The notes under the pieces were generated by a model. That model saw only the letters and a program-made list of their open reading frames with translations, was not told the origin of the DNA and did no database searches. Shown one piece after another: positions 1-9,202 of a stretch of DNA of 64,000 nucleotides. The DNA comes from Chryseobacterium flavum (lineage in GTDB: Bacteria; Bacteroidota; Bacteroidia; Flavobacteriales; Weeksellaceae). The stretch lies in the NCBI RefSeq assembly GCF_003385595.1, contig NZ_QNUE01000007.1, forward strand, positions 1 through 64,000. Direction: 5' to 3'. The first letter of the stretch is position 1; each line of letters starts with the position of its first letter. The position numbers and the translations under genes are program-made.

Positions 1-1
1 G

Positions 2-499
2 TTTGGGTCAGGCATAAAGAAATACTCCGGGCTACGGCTGATGGAAACCTTCTTCCGGTTCAATGAGCTGGCAAAAGCTAAAGAACAGCTGAACAATATT
101 ATGAATTACGCAGTAAAGAGTGACCGCTGGATTAAAGAAGATCCTTCCGTGATCTTTCATTTTCACCAGTCTATGCGGTCATTTGTGCGTGCCGGGTATC
201 TTATAAAACTTAAAGAAAAGAAACAGGCATTCCCTGTCCGGGCAGAAAATATTTCTCCACTATTTCCCGGTTTACTTTCGGAAAAAGAATACCGGAATCC
301 TTTGCTGGTCTTTAAAAAAGCATTCAAAGAATACAGTATAGAGGAGTTTGATTACTTTATGTCCGGGATTGTGTATTTCTCACTGGGCGTTTATGATAAT
401 GTCCCGGAGAAAAATATGATAAGCCCGTACATCCATCTCACCAAAATGCTGGATGCCGCCCATCTCATCCTGGAAAGAAGAGGGCAGAAAATAAGGTAA
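2..499 (+). CDS. hypothetical protein, 5' end outside the window
   Basis: I do not recognise this protein. The frame is open from base 2 with no stop, and the first Met (base 41) lies inside a charged stretch (YSGLRLMETFFRF), so the true start is probably upstream of the window. The visible 166 residues are soluble, rich in Lys and Phe, and look mainly helical, with no signal peptide or membrane segment. It ends 120 bases before the MscS-type channel gene, on the same strand. No function can be assigned. Confidence 0.6.
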   Translation, partial: FGSGIKKYSGLRLMETFFRFNELAKAKEQLNNIMNYAVKSDRWIKEDPSVIFHFHQSMRSFVRAGYLIKLKEKKQAFPVRAENISPLFPGLLSEKEYRNPLLVFKKAFKEYSIEEFDYFMSGIVYFSLGVYDNVPEKNMISPYIHLTKMLDAAHLILERRGQKIR

Positions 500-619
500 C
501 AGGTTGCTGAAAAGTAAAAGCGGGAGGTGAATAGATTTGATATATACCAATAGATGTATATCGATGATCCGCTTACACTGGAATATTTCATTTAATTTAG
601 CAGGGTTAAATTATACGGT

Positions 620-2962
620 ATGTTAAAGAAAAACAGTGTATTGATCATTACGGTATTAATATTTTTCTCATCATTTTTTCATGCCCAGGAGAAACCTGGC
701 AATGAACCGCAGAAGAACATCAGTACATTAATGAATGAAACGACTTCCGGGGACTATCTGCTGGCTATTGAAAAAGCCGGTGAGGTCCTCCAGTCGTCTT
801 ATATTGATGCAGAATTTACCACTGAAGCGTATCTTGTGTTTTCTGATATAGACAAGACCGATAAAGATATGGATGTTATCCTGAGAAGTGTAAAAGCTGC
901 CAATCTGAACGTCCGGAACCAGCAGATGTATCAGACGATACTGGAACAGCTTAAAATAAAACTTGATAACCAGAGTAAGTTTATCAATAAACAGGACAGT
1001 ATACAAAACAGCATACAGAGCCGCATTGCATCATTGGGAAAAGACAAGGTGGTGATGGCATTTGTAAAAGATACCCTCCGGCAAAAACAGTTTCAGAAGG
1101 AAATACAGGAGCTTACCAAGCAGTATAAAAAAACAGCAGCCCTTCTCAGCAAAAATGCTAAAACACTGAACGGGAAAAAAAGAAAAATACTTGAAAATAA
1201 AACAGCTGTTTTTTATGCATTGCAGACTGTAGAAGAAAGACTCCAGAAATCGGAGATCAATCTTATCAAAAAAGAATATCCTTTACTCTGGAATGTCGGG
1301 GCTAAGGCTGACGGTGAAGATATTTCTGCAAATTTTTCCGGGAAAATAGGAGTGGAGAAGGAGGTTACCCTCTATTATATTACCCGGATTATTACAGGGT
1401 TGTTTATTGCAGGTATTTTTATGCTTCTTATATGGGTTTACCTTCATAACAACCTGAAATATCTGAAAAAAGCAGGCTGCCTGGATAACCTTGAAGCGCT
1501 TAATTTTAGCTTTCTGAACAAAGGAGCGTTCGTTCCTGTACTTGTTCTGGGGCTTTATATTGTTATTTTATCCAATCTGTATGCTCCTGTAGTGTTTACC
1601 ACAATGCTGCATTTTATCCTGCTCATAAGCATCAGTTTCCTTTTTCGCGGTAGCTGGCAGAAAACAAGCCGGTATAACTGGCTGTTCCTTATTCTCCTTT
1701 TTACGGTATCCAGCTTTATCAACCTTTTTGTGCCGGTAAGCTTTACAGAACGCTGCGTGTTTATCCTGATTAATGCCGGGGCGGTCTTTTATATTATAAA
1801 ACAGCTGAAGATACCGGACAACGGACTTTTTAAGCTTAAATTTTTCAGATGGACCGGCTTCATATTCATTTGCTTCTGTGTCCTGTCTGTTATACTGAAT
1901 ATTTTCGGCAGAGTTTCCTTATCCCATACCCTGAGTCTTGCGGCAACCGTGGCACTAACCCAGGTGATCGCCCTCAGCGTTTTATTGAAGATTTTTATTG
2001 AAATCATTTTGCTCCAGATCTACAGAACCCGGGTGCAAAGGGGAATTGTCACAATCTTTGATCATAAGAACCTGTCGGATAACCTGAAAACTCCTTTTAT
2101 CATCATTACGGTTTACCTCTGGTTTGTGGTTACTGCTTCCTACCTCAATATCTGGGGAAGCATCAGCGATTCAATGGTAAGCCTGCTGAAATATACCGTA
2201 CATATCGGCAGCTTAAGCTTTACACTGGGAAGTGTGCTTTTATTTTTTGCGATGATATGGATCGCGCATTTACTGCAAAAATATGCTGCTTACTTTTTTG
2301 GTGAAATAGAAGATGAAGACGAAGAAAATATTAATAAAAAACAGCATTCAAGACTTCTGATCATCAGGCTGGTCCTGCTTACGGGAGGATATCTGCTGGC
2401 TGTACTGGCTTCGGGAATCCCACTGGACAAGGTAAGCATTATTATCGGAGCCCTGGGAGTTGGGGTCGGTCTGGGATTGCAGGGAATTGTCAGTAATTTC
2501 GTATCAGGGGTTATTTTGATATTTGGAAGGGCCATACAGATCGGGGACATTATTGAGATCAGCTCCCAGCAGGGAAGGGTAAAATCCATGGACCTGAGAA
2601 CCACAAAAATAAATGCACCTAACGGATCTGAGATCATTATACCGAATGGCAGCCTGCTTTCCCAGAATATTACCAACTGGACGTATACCGATAACCTGAA
2701 GCAGGTAGAGATCAGTTTTAATCTGAAAGGGGAAACAACACCGGAGGATATTAACGGGATCATCCGGGAGACGATATCCGGAATGCCTATGATAGAGCAG
2801 ACAAGACCCTGCCAGATCTATTATAATACTTTATCAAAGGAAAGCTTTGGAGTACTTATAAAATTCTGGTGCAGTATTTATCGCACCGAAGAAGTAATCA
2901 GTGAAACCAAACAGGCTCTCTTTAAAGCTTTTGGAAATCATAATATTGACATAACGATTTAA
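620..2962 (+). CDS. MscS-family mechanosensitive ion channel with large periplasmic domain
   Basis: Probable inner-membrane channel that opens on membrane tension and releases solutes in osmotic downshock. Residues 1-22 are a signal peptide (cut near FFHA/QEK). Residues 30-230 are a Gln/Lys-rich coiled-coil periplasmic region, followed by about ten hydrophobic segments from residue 250. The MscS core begins near residue 597: the Gly/Ala-rich pore helix (IIGALGVGVGLGLQG) and then the beta domain with RAIQIGDIIEI and INAPNGSEIIIPNG. At 780 residues it resembles the long MscK/YbdG-like forms rather than the 280-residue MscS. It appears monocistronic; the next gene starts 116 bases on. The family is clear; the gating role is inferred. 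Confidence 0.9.
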   Translation: MLKKNSVLIITVLIFFSSFFHAQEKPGNEPQKNISTLMNETTSGDYLLAIEKAGEVLQSSYIDAEFTTEAYLVFSDIDKTDKDMDVILRSVKAANLNVRNQQMYQTILEQLKIKLDNQSKFINKQDSIQNSIQSRIASLGKDKVVMAFVKDTLRQKQFQKEIQELTKQYKKTAALLSKNAKTLNGKKRKILENKTAVFYALQTVEERLQKSEINLIKKEYPLLWNVGAKADGEDISANFSGKIGVEKEVTLYYITRIITGLFIAGIFMLLIWVYLHNNLKYLKKAGCLDNLEALNFSFLNKGAFVPVLVLGLYIVILSNLYAPVVFTTMLHFILLISISFLFRGSWQKTSRYNWLFLILLFTVSSFINLFVPVSFTERCVFILINAGAVFYIIKQLKIPDNGLFKLKFFRWTGFIFICFCVLSVILNIFGRVSLSHTLSLAATVALTQVIALSVLLKIFIEIILLQIYRTRVQRGIVTIFDHKNLSDNLKTPFIIITVYLWFVVTASYLNIWGSISDSMVSLLKYTVHIGSLSFTLGSVLLFFAMIWIAHLLQKYAAYFFGEIEDEDEENINKKQHSRLLIIRLVLLTGGYLLAVLASGIPLDKVSIIIGALGVGVGLGLQGIVSNFVSGVILIFGRAIQIGDIIEISSQQGRVKSMDLRTTKINAPNGSEIIIPNGSLLSQNITNWTYTDNLKQVEISFNLKGETTPEDINGIIRETISGMPMIEQTRPCQIYYNTLSKESFGVLIKFWCSIYRTEEVISETKQALFKAFGNHNIDITI

Positions 2963-3078
2963 TAATCCATCATCAGGACAGATCCCGGAATGAGATAACT
3001 GTCCGGAATATATTGTAAGAATACCAGGAAAAAGAGTATTTTCAGCAACAGATAAGCGATTAATACAGTTCGTTCAGG

Positions 3079-3354
3079 ATGAATAAACGCGAACAGGGAT
3101 CTCCAAAAGAGGAGTATAAGCCTTGCTATTCCTTTGTAAAAACAAGATATCAGATCATTAGCCACTTTCTGAAGGGAGTCCACTGGTTCCGGCCTGATCT
3201 GCGTATTGATGCCAGGGTATATGAAGACTTTTATCTTAACGAAAAAACATTCTGTTTTGACCCCGCTGTCCGCAGAAAAGATTTTGTCATAAAATTAAGC
3301 GCAATGGTAGTATTTATACTGGTGATAGCTGTCAGTCTTTACATGACAGTATAG
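3079..3354 (+). CDS. small hypothetical protein with one C-terminal membrane helix
   Basis: A 91-residue protein I cannot assign. Residues 1-70 are basic and polar with several aromatic pairs (HWFRPD, YEDFYL). Residues 72-90 form a single hydrophobic helix ending at the C-terminus (MVVFILVIAVSLYMTV), so it is probably a tail-anchored inner-membrane protein. Codon use resembles its neighbours. It lies downstream of the channel gene and converges on the AraC-type regulator, with only 9 bases between the two stop codons and no clear terminator. Confidence 0.6.
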   Translation: MNKREQGSPKEEYKPCYSFVKTRYQIISHFLKGVHWFRPDLRIDARVYEDFYLNEKTFCFDPAVRRKDFVIKLSAMVVFILVIAVSLYMTV

Positions 3355-3363
3355 TGCTGCAGC

Positions 3364-4182
3364 TTACTTATTCAGTTTCTGAGTCTGTAAAGCGGTGGGC
3401 GGATATCCGTACTGCTTTTTGAAGGCAAAGGAAAAATGGGAAAGGTTTTCAAATCCCAGGTCCAGATAGATATCAGAAACCATTTTCCCTTTTTGGGTGA
3501 GCAAGACATAAGCTTCCTGTAATCTCCGGTGCTGAAGCCATTGGCGGGGCGGCAGTCCGAAAACCTTCCGGAAATCCCTTTTAAAAGTAGACAAGCTTCT
3601 TCCCGTTAAATATGCAAACCGTTCAACCTTGACATTAAAATGGAAATTCCTGTTCATAAATGCTTCAATATCGATTTTATAAGGTTCGGAGAAATTAAAT
3701 AAAATATCTTTAAGAGCTGGGTCATAGTTTAACATCAGCATCAGAGCTTCCTTTTGTTTCAGCCGGATAAGCTCTGTGGAATCCGGATTGCTCAGCAGTT
3801 CTTCATACGGAAGAAGTGACTGCATAAATGACATCAGGGCCTGGCTATCCGGTTTTATAAATGTGGAAGCAGGATCTGTTATTTCTGCATGAAGACCATA
3901 TTCACGGCTGAATTCATGCAGGATAGTATCATCAAAATATAACGTAACGGTTTTAATTTCACCGTTCCTGGGTGGATATTTTGCGAATTTCAGCAGGTGG
4001 TTTTTCCTTGCGGAATAGAGATCTCCTTCCTTAAACAAGGTTTTGGTGCGGCCGTCATCCAGTTCCATTTCTCCGGAGAGAACTAGTCCCAGCGAATGAA
4101 CCTGCGCAAACTGTTCCCCTTCCCTGAACTCTGAAAAGTGGCAGGAATAATTAACGGGGCGGATCGTTGTATGGTTGTCCAT
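3364..4182 (-). CDS. AraC-family transcriptional regulator
   Basis: DNA-binding regulator of 272 residues. The N-terminal 150 residues look like the cupin-type effector domain of AraC proteins (LGLVLSGEMELDDGR). The C-terminal 100 residues carry two helix-turn-helix units, with the family signature near the end (DIYLDLGFENLSHFSFAFKK, then YGYPPTALQ). It lies 118 bases downstream of the aldehyde dehydrogenase gene on the same strand, so it may regulate that gene or an unlinked target. The effector is unknown. Confidence 0.88.
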   Translation of the reverse strand: MDNHTTIRPVNYSCHFSEFREGEQFAQVHSLGLVLSGEMELDDGRTKTLFKEGDLYSARKNHLLKFAKYPPRNGEIKTVTLYFDDTILHEFSREYGLHAEITDPASTFIKPDSQALMSFMQSLLPYEELLSNPDSTELIRLKQKEALMLMLNYDPALKDILFNFSEPYKIDIEAFMNRNFHFNVKVERFAYLTGRSLSTFKRDFRKVFGLPPRQWLQHRRLQEAYVLLTQKGKMVSDIYLDLGFENLSHFSFAFKKQYGYPPTALQTQKLNK

Positions 4183-4300
4183 TACTTAAACAGTTATTTT
4201 TTTTTCAAACTTACAAACTTTTTTACCATCAGGATAAGATTATATATATTCCCCACTGCTAAATGACTGATAAGAAATCTGACAGTGAGGATAAAAACTC

Positions 4301-5716
4301 TTATGAAAGTATTGCTTTCGGTTCAAGATAAGCCTGAAGCCCGAAAATGCCATATTCGCGGCCTATTCCACTTTGTTTGAAGCCTCCGAAAGGCGCTTGC
4401 GGATCATGTGAAAATCCATTAATGCAGACTCTTCCTGCATCAATCCGGGAGGCAACCTGCTCAGCGTGTTTTACATCAGAGGAACTGATGTAGGCAGCTA
4501 ATCCGTAAGTAGTATCATTGGCTATAGAAATGGCTTCTTCCTCATTTTGATAAGGAATGATTGATAAAACAGGCCCAAAGATTTCTTCCTGTGCAATATG
4601 CATATCATTACGGACATTGGTAAAGAGAGTTGCTTTTACAAAATTACCTTCTTCCAGTCCGTCAGGCTTTCCTTCTCCTCCTGCCAGAAGAGTGGCTCCT
4701 TCTTCCTGGCCTAACCGGATATAGTTTTGTACCCGTTCATATTGTCTGGCACTGACCATGGGGCCGATATGGGTGGTTTCGTCACCAGGATGGCCTACTT
4801 TTACCTGCTGAACAGTCTGTTTTGCCAGTTCGTTGACCTCTGCCAGCCTGCTTTGAGGAACCAACAGGCGGGTAGGAGCAATGCAGGCCTGGCCATTGTT
4901 CATATAAGCCCCGAAGACAGCCATAGGAATAGCAGTCCCAAAATCCGCATCCTCCAGAATAATATTAGGTGATTTTCCTCCCAGCTCTAAAGTTACCCGT
5001 TTCATGGTATCCACAGCCCCTCTCGCGATTGTTTTGCCGGTAATTGTGGATCCTGTGAAAGAGATCTTGGCAATATCAGGATGGCTGGTGATTTCTGCAC
5101 CCACTACATTTCCCAATCCGTTTACGATGTTGACAACTCCTTTAGGCAAACCGGCTTCATGGATACATTCTGCAATCAGCCGGGTCTGCTGTGCACTCAT
5201 CTCACTGGGTTTGATGACTGTGGTACAGCCGGCAGCAATAGCGGTTGCCAGTTTATTACAGATAAAGCTGTTGCTGGCATTCCATGGAGTAATGATTCCT
5301 GCAATGCCCAGCGGTTCAAAACGGACTTTTGAATGTCCCACAGCCTGCTCAAAACTGAACGATTGCAGGATTTCAATTGTGGTCGTAAATGCTGAAATGG
5401 CATTTTGAACACTCATTTTACAGAACTGTAAAGTTCCTCCATATTCATTTACCATTACAGATACCAGTTCCGCTTCCCGGCGGCTGACTGCTGTATGAAG
5501 TTTTTTAAGAAATGTAATACGTTCTTCTTTCGTTGTTTTTGAAAAGGTTTTAAATGCTTCCTTTGCTGCTGCAATTACATTCCTGGTATCTTCCTCATCT
5601 CCCAATATCACTTCACCTGTTTTCAGGTTCGTAACAGGGTCTATAAGATCAAAAGTTTCTGTTCCGTGAGGCGTGACAAATTCGCCATTGATGTAAATTT
5701 TATTAATCTGTATCAT
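4301..5716 (-). CDS. NAD(P)-dependent aldehyde dehydrogenase
   Basis: Oxidises an aldehyde to the carboxylate with NAD(P)+. All family marks are present: the cofactor-loop FTGST, the general-base Glu in LELGGKSPN near residue 240, the nucleophile Cys in NNGQACIAPTRL near residue 280, and the EEIFGPVLSI motif. I start at the ATG at 5716 (MIQINKIYINGEF), giving 471 residues; 22 further in-frame residues upstream are hydrophobic and do not fit the family N-terminus. Substrate unknown. An AraC regulator lies downstream on the same strand. Confidence 0.92.
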   Translation of the reverse strand: MIQINKIYINGEFVTPHGTETFDLIDPVTNLKTGEVILGDEEDTRNVIAAAKEAFKTFSKTTKEERITFLKKLHTAVSRREAELVSVMVNEYGGTLQFCKMSVQNAISAFTTTIEILQSFSFEQAVGHSKVRFEPLGIAGIITPWNASNSFICNKLATAIAAGCTTVIKPSEMSAQQTRLIAECIHEAGLPKGVVNIVNGLGNVVGAEITSHPDIAKISFTGSTITGKTIARGAVDTMKRVTLELGGKSPNIILEDADFGTAIPMAVFGAYMNNGQACIAPTRLLVPQSRLAEVNELAKQTVQQVKVGHPGDETTHIGPMVSARQYERVQNYIRLGQEEGATLLAGGEGKPDGLEEGNFVKATLFTNVRNDMHIAQEEIFGPVLSIIPYQNEEEAISIANDTTYGLAAYISSSDVKHAEQVASRIDAGRVCINGFSHDPQAPFGGFKQSGIGREYGIFGLQAYLEPKAILS

Positions 5717-6159
5717 TTTGATTGATTTTAATACCACAAAGTTCGTCCGGAATGCACATAAGAAGTTTGTTGTATAGTCCAATTTTTATTTGTTGTACGG
5801 TTCACTTTCAGGATCTTTAAGTGGTTTCCCTGCGTTTTGAAAATTATTTGCTATTTTTACCTCATCAATGTAAACAACATACATTTTGAGAACGACTCTT
5901 AAACCTATATTAGCTTAGTATCAGCCTCATAACCACAGGCTGGTCATTCTTTAGTTCAGATATTACCATCTGGACAGGTTTTCATTTAAACATATTATTT
6001 ATGATGCTGCTGTAAAAGCAACGGCATATTCTGATCATCCGGTCAGGCTATACAGGAATGCAGAACCCATTCCGGAAGAATTTTTAATGACCATTGCTGC
6101 TGCAATATCATGAATAGTATGTAGGACTTAACAAAGAATACTAAGCATAATAACAAGTA
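5717..6159. other. 443-base intergenic region
   Basis: This divergent spacer must carry the aldehyde dehydrogenase promoter (minus strand) and the DUF1062 promoter (plus strand), but I see no convincing TTG/TAnnTTTG pair for either. Apart from the possible remnant at 5955-6113 I see no gene, repeat or strong hairpin. Confidence 0.4.
5955..6113 (+). pseudogene. possible gene remnant (52 open codons without a start)
   Basis: Between the aldehyde dehydrogenase promoter region and the DUF1062 gene, one + frame runs open from after a TAG at 5952 to a TGA at 6111. It reads like protein (SFKHIIYDAAVKATAYSDHP, then RLYRNAEPIPEEFL), but has no plausible start codon at its head. It could be the C-terminal relic of a deleted gene. 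I do not recognise the family and coding may be accidental. Confidence 0.2.
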
Positions 6160-6780
6160 ATGAGTCAGATACATATATGGGAGGTAAAAGCAAAAAATAC
6201 TCCTCTCTTAAAAAAGAAATGCAATCAGTGCGACAGTGAGAGATTTTATTGCGGAGAGAAATTCAGGATGAACGCACAAAAAAAGAATATTGATATATGG
6301 TTAATTTACCGGTGTGTAAAATGTAAGAATACTTACAATATGACTTTGTTTTCAAGGACAAAAACAGAGTCATTACATAAAGATCTTTTCACCAGGTTTT
6401 CAGAAAATAATAAAGAAACGGCCTGGCAATATGCTTTTTCACCGGAAACCAGAAGAAAGAATAATATCGAAGCTGATTTTGAAAGTGTAGAATATGAGAT
6501 CAAGCATACTCCAATAGAAAATATTCTGCATTCAGATACGGAAGTCCTAACCTTTGAGATTAAGTGTCCTTTTGATTTTGGACTGAAGGCATCAGCGGTA
6601 CTCAGAACCTGTTTAGGTCTTTCTGCTGGTAAACTGAATCAGCTAACGGAGCTCAATGCAGTTTTGTTCCGGGAAAAGGCTTTACAAAAGAAACATAAGA
6701 TCCGGAACGGAGATATTGTAAAAGTGGATGCAGAAAAACTGAAGAAAGTATACTGCGGAAATACAGGAGCCATTCAATAA
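6160..6780 (+). CDS. DUF1062 domain protein
   Basis: Cytosolic protein of 206 residues with the layout of the DUF1062 family: an N-terminal domain with two Cys pairs (CNQCDSERFYC, then CVKCKNTY), probably a zinc site. Next comes a domain with WQYAFSPETRRKN, and the C-terminus has a short S4-like segment (REKALQKKHKIRNGDIVKV) suggestive of RNA contact. Function is unknown in the family. It is followed by a symmetrical terminator shared with the convergent phzF-like gene. Confidence 0.8.
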   Translation: MSQIHIWEVKAKNTPLLKKKCNQCDSERFYCGEKFRMNAQKKNIDIWLIYRCVKCKNTYNMTLFSRTKTESLHKDLFTRFSENNKETAWQYAFSPETRRKNNIEADFESVEYEIKHTPIENILHSDTEVLTFEIKCPFDFGLKASAVLRTCLGLSAGKLNQLTELNAVLFREKALQKKHKIRNGDIVKVDAEKLKKVYCGNTGAIQ

Positions 6781-6811
6781 ATCCATAAAACTGTTGCATC
6801 AAATCTAAAAA

Positions 6812-6841
6812 TAATCCCTTCAGAACCAGCTGAAGGGATTA
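6812..6841. terminator. bidirectional intrinsic terminator
   Basis: A perfect 12-bp stem (TAATCCCTTCAG with its complement) closes a 6-base loop and is followed by AT-rich sequence on both sides. It lies between the convergent DUF1062 and PhzF genes. Confidence 0.8.
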
Positions 6842-6860
6842 ATTATTTCCGGAAATCAAT

Positions 6861-7769
6861 TTAAACATGCATCACTGTTCTGAATACGCTTACTGCATCT
6901 CCTGTAATGCTGACCTTATCAGGAGTACCATTGCTGACTTGTACGGTAACAAGAACTTTACCGATCCTGTTGATGGTTTCTCCCTGTTTTCCCGTAAACT
7001 CAAAAGTCTCCCCTGAATAACCAGCAATTTTATGGTGGATAAGATAACCTCCCAAAGGTCCATGAGCATTACCGGTAACAGGATCTTCCGTAATGCCGAT
7101 AGCCGGGGCAAACATTCTTCCGTACGTTAAAATATCAGGATCACCGGTATCAAAGGTGAATACAAAATATCCGTTGCAGCTGATTTCCTTACTCAGCTGA
7201 ACCAAAGCACCGGAATCGGGAACCAGGCTGTTTAGAACAGATCTGCTTTTAATGCCGATCATTACTTTTGAATGGCCTGTAGATGCAATTTGTACGGGAC
7301 ATCTTTCATCGAGATCATTCATAGTTAATCCCAGGGCCCGGATGATGTTTTGTGTTGTTGACGGATCAAAAGCGGGGCTTAGCCCGAAAGTTCCCTGGGT
7401 CATGGTAATCCGGTAATCATTATCTTCTTTTTCTATTTTAACGGGAAGGATTCCGATCTGGGTCTTTATCCTGATAACACAGGTGTCAAGCTGATCTTCC
7501 TTTGCTTTTGCATATAATGCCGCAATAGTGGCATGTCCGCAGGAAGGGACTTCTGTGGTAGGGGTGAAATACCGTACATGGTAATCGAAAGCTGGGTCAT
7601 ATAAATCGGGTCGGAAAATAAATGCCGTTTCAGAATTGTTAAGCTCGCGGGCGATGAGCTGCATTTCTTCCGTATTCAGGTGTTCAGCATTTAAAACAAC
7701 CCCGGCGGGATTTCCCTTGAATTTTTCTTTGGTAAAAGAATCAACCTGGTATACAGTAACTTCCTTCAT
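6861..7769 (-). CDS. PhzF-family isomerase/epimerase-like protein
   Basis: Member of the PhzF/diaminopimelate-epimerase fold family, named after the phenazine enzyme that isomerises dihydro-3-hydroxyanthranilate. Visible motifs are VDSFTKEKFKGNPAGVVL at the N-terminus, NNSETAFI holding the catalytic Glu near residue 46, VPSCGHATIAAL, and EDPVTGNAHGPLGGY in the second half. Its 302 residues fit the family. No other phenazine gene lies nearby, so the substrate is unknown. It is transcribed alone. Confidence 0.9.
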   Translation of the reverse strand: MKEVTVYQVDSFTKEKFKGNPAGVVLNAEHLNTEEMQLIARELNNSETAFIFRPDLYDPAFDYHVRYFTPTTEVPSCGHATIAALYAKAKEDQLDTCVIRIKTQIGILPVKIEKEDNDYRITMTQGTFGLSPAFDPSTTQNIIRALGLTMNDLDERCPVQIASTGHSKVMIGIKSRSVLNSLVPDSGALVQLSKEISCNGYFVFTFDTGDPDILTYGRMFAPAIGITEDPVTGNAHGPLGGYLIHHKIAGYSGETFEFTGKQGETINRIGKVLVTVQVSNGTPDKVSITGDAVSVFRTVMHV

Positions 7770-8016
7770 TATATTTCGTAATTAAGTTCACTATAAAGAT
7801 AAGAATAAATGAAGAGAAGATATTGTAATATTCACTTGGGGAAGACAGATTTACCATCTCCGGTACAAAAACTTAATCCCATCATCAGGTAGGCAAGAAT
7901 CAGGCACCCGGCTTTCAGATTCTTTAAGCTTAAATAAATTGCCGGCTTAAGTAAGAATATTTATGTGCTTTGTTGCTAATCAAGAGGTTAAATTATTAAT
8001 CAGTAGCTATAATTTG

Positions 8017-8024
8017 TATTTTTG
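8017..8024 (+). promoter_or_regulatory. -7 promoter box of the AraC-type gene
   Basis: TATTTTTG matches the Bacteroidetes -7 consensus TAnnTTTG and ends 20 bases before the ATG at 8045. No TTG lies at the expected upstream spacing, so only half of the promoter is convincing. Confidence 0.35.
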
Positions 8025-8044
8025 TAATACTGAAAATAGAACAT

Positions 8045-9082
8045 ATGGCCTTAATCAATGACTTAGGTAAAATTATTGTTTTTTTGTTTTTACTGTTAAG
8101 TGTCTTTCTTGTAACGGTGAAAACAGAAAGGAAGCTGCCTAATTATCTTTTTGCGGCCTTTCTTTTAATCTCTGTTGTTGACCTTTCCGGCTTTTTTCTT
8201 ACAACGCCTGACCATAATGTGATCAAAGGATTTAAAGTATCCAGTATTCTGTTGCAGATGCCGGTCTATTATTTATATGTAAATGCAGCCTGCTACTATA
8301 ACTTTACTTTAAATAAAAAACACCTGATACACGGGTTGCCTTTTCTGTTTTTTTTCATCTGGTTCAGTATGAAGGGAATAACCGGGCAGGGAGACTGGCT
8401 GTTTGACATCATTTCCACCATTCAGTATTACTATTATATTGTTGCCGTATTTCTGACTCTGAAAACATTTAAAAAGTTGTATCAGGAAAATTATTCAAGT
8501 AATCATGACCTGACCTATAAATGGTTATCTCAAACGACCGTCCTTTTTCTGATAGGGAATTTTTTTGTTCTGATCAGGGGATTTGTACAAAATGGCAGTA
8601 CTCTTTTTTTAGCACTTTATACCTTTAGCTCAGTATTCGTTTTATTCGTCATCAGCTGGTTTGTACTGAACGCATTATACCGTCCGAACCTGCTTGCCGG
8701 GATCAATAAAGATCTGGTTCCTGTAAATCCTGTTACTGAATTTAAAGAAGAGCCCGAACAGCTGAAACACCTTTTGAAGTTTATGGAAACAGAAAAGCCT
8801 TATCTTAATGATAAACTCACCTTGCAGAAACTGGCAGAGCAGATCGATATGTCTGAAAAGCAGCTGTCGTTATTGATTAACCAATATACAGGAAAGCACT
8901 TTTTTGATTTTATCAATGAATTCAGGATTAATGATGCAAAAGAACTTCTGAAAGACCAGCCACAGTTAACCGTGCTGGAAATATTATATGAAGTGGGTTT
9001 CAATTCCCGGTCATCATTTTATACAGCCTTTAAAAAAGAAACCCGTGTGACCCCTACAGAGTACAGGAAATCAGTTGTTTAA
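8045..9082 (+). CDS. membrane-anchored AraC-family transcriptional regulator
   Basis: Fusion of a membrane sensor and a DNA-binding domain. Residues 1-215 hold about six or seven hydrophobic segments (first at 9-25, IVFLFLLLSVFLV). The C-terminal 110 residues are an AraC-type double helix-turn-helix with the typical end LYEVGFNSRSSFYTAFKK and VTPTEYRKS. Such membrane AraC proteins are common in Bacteroidetes and are thought to sense an external or membrane signal. It lies 120 bases upstream of the serine hydrolase gene on the same strand, a possible target. The signal is unknown. Confidence 0.88.
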   Translation: MALINDLGKIIVFLFLLLSVFLVTVKTERKLPNYLFAAFLLISVVDLSGFFLTTPDHNVIKGFKVSSILLQMPVYYLYVNAACYYNFTLNKKHLIHGLPFLFFFIWFSMKGITGQGDWLFDIISTIQYYYYIVAVFLTLKTFKKLYQENYSSNHDLTYKWLSQTTVLFLIGNFFVLIRGFVQNGSTLFLALYTFSSVFVLFVISWFVLNALYRPNLLAGINKDLVPVNPVTEFKEEPEQLKHLLKFMETEKPYLNDKLTLQKLAEQIDMSEKQLSLLINQYTGKHFFDFINEFRINDAKELLKDQPQLTVLEILYEVGFNSRSSFYTAFKKETRVTPTEYRKSVV

Positions 9083-9202
9083 TAAATGTCCGACTTTAAG
9101 TCAGACTGAATTTTCAGAATAAAAACAGTCCGGGTTCCGGATTCCGGATATTTTTTCAGAGCTGAAACCTGAGATTTGCTTCATTATTAAAAATTTAAAA
9201 CA

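Noticed and set aside
7832..7945. Minus-strand frame reading like a lipoprotein signal (CLILAYLMMGLSFCTGDG)
   Set aside because: It has no ATG, GTG or TTG at its head and only about 10 residues after the Cys. Chance or an old relic is as likely as a gene.
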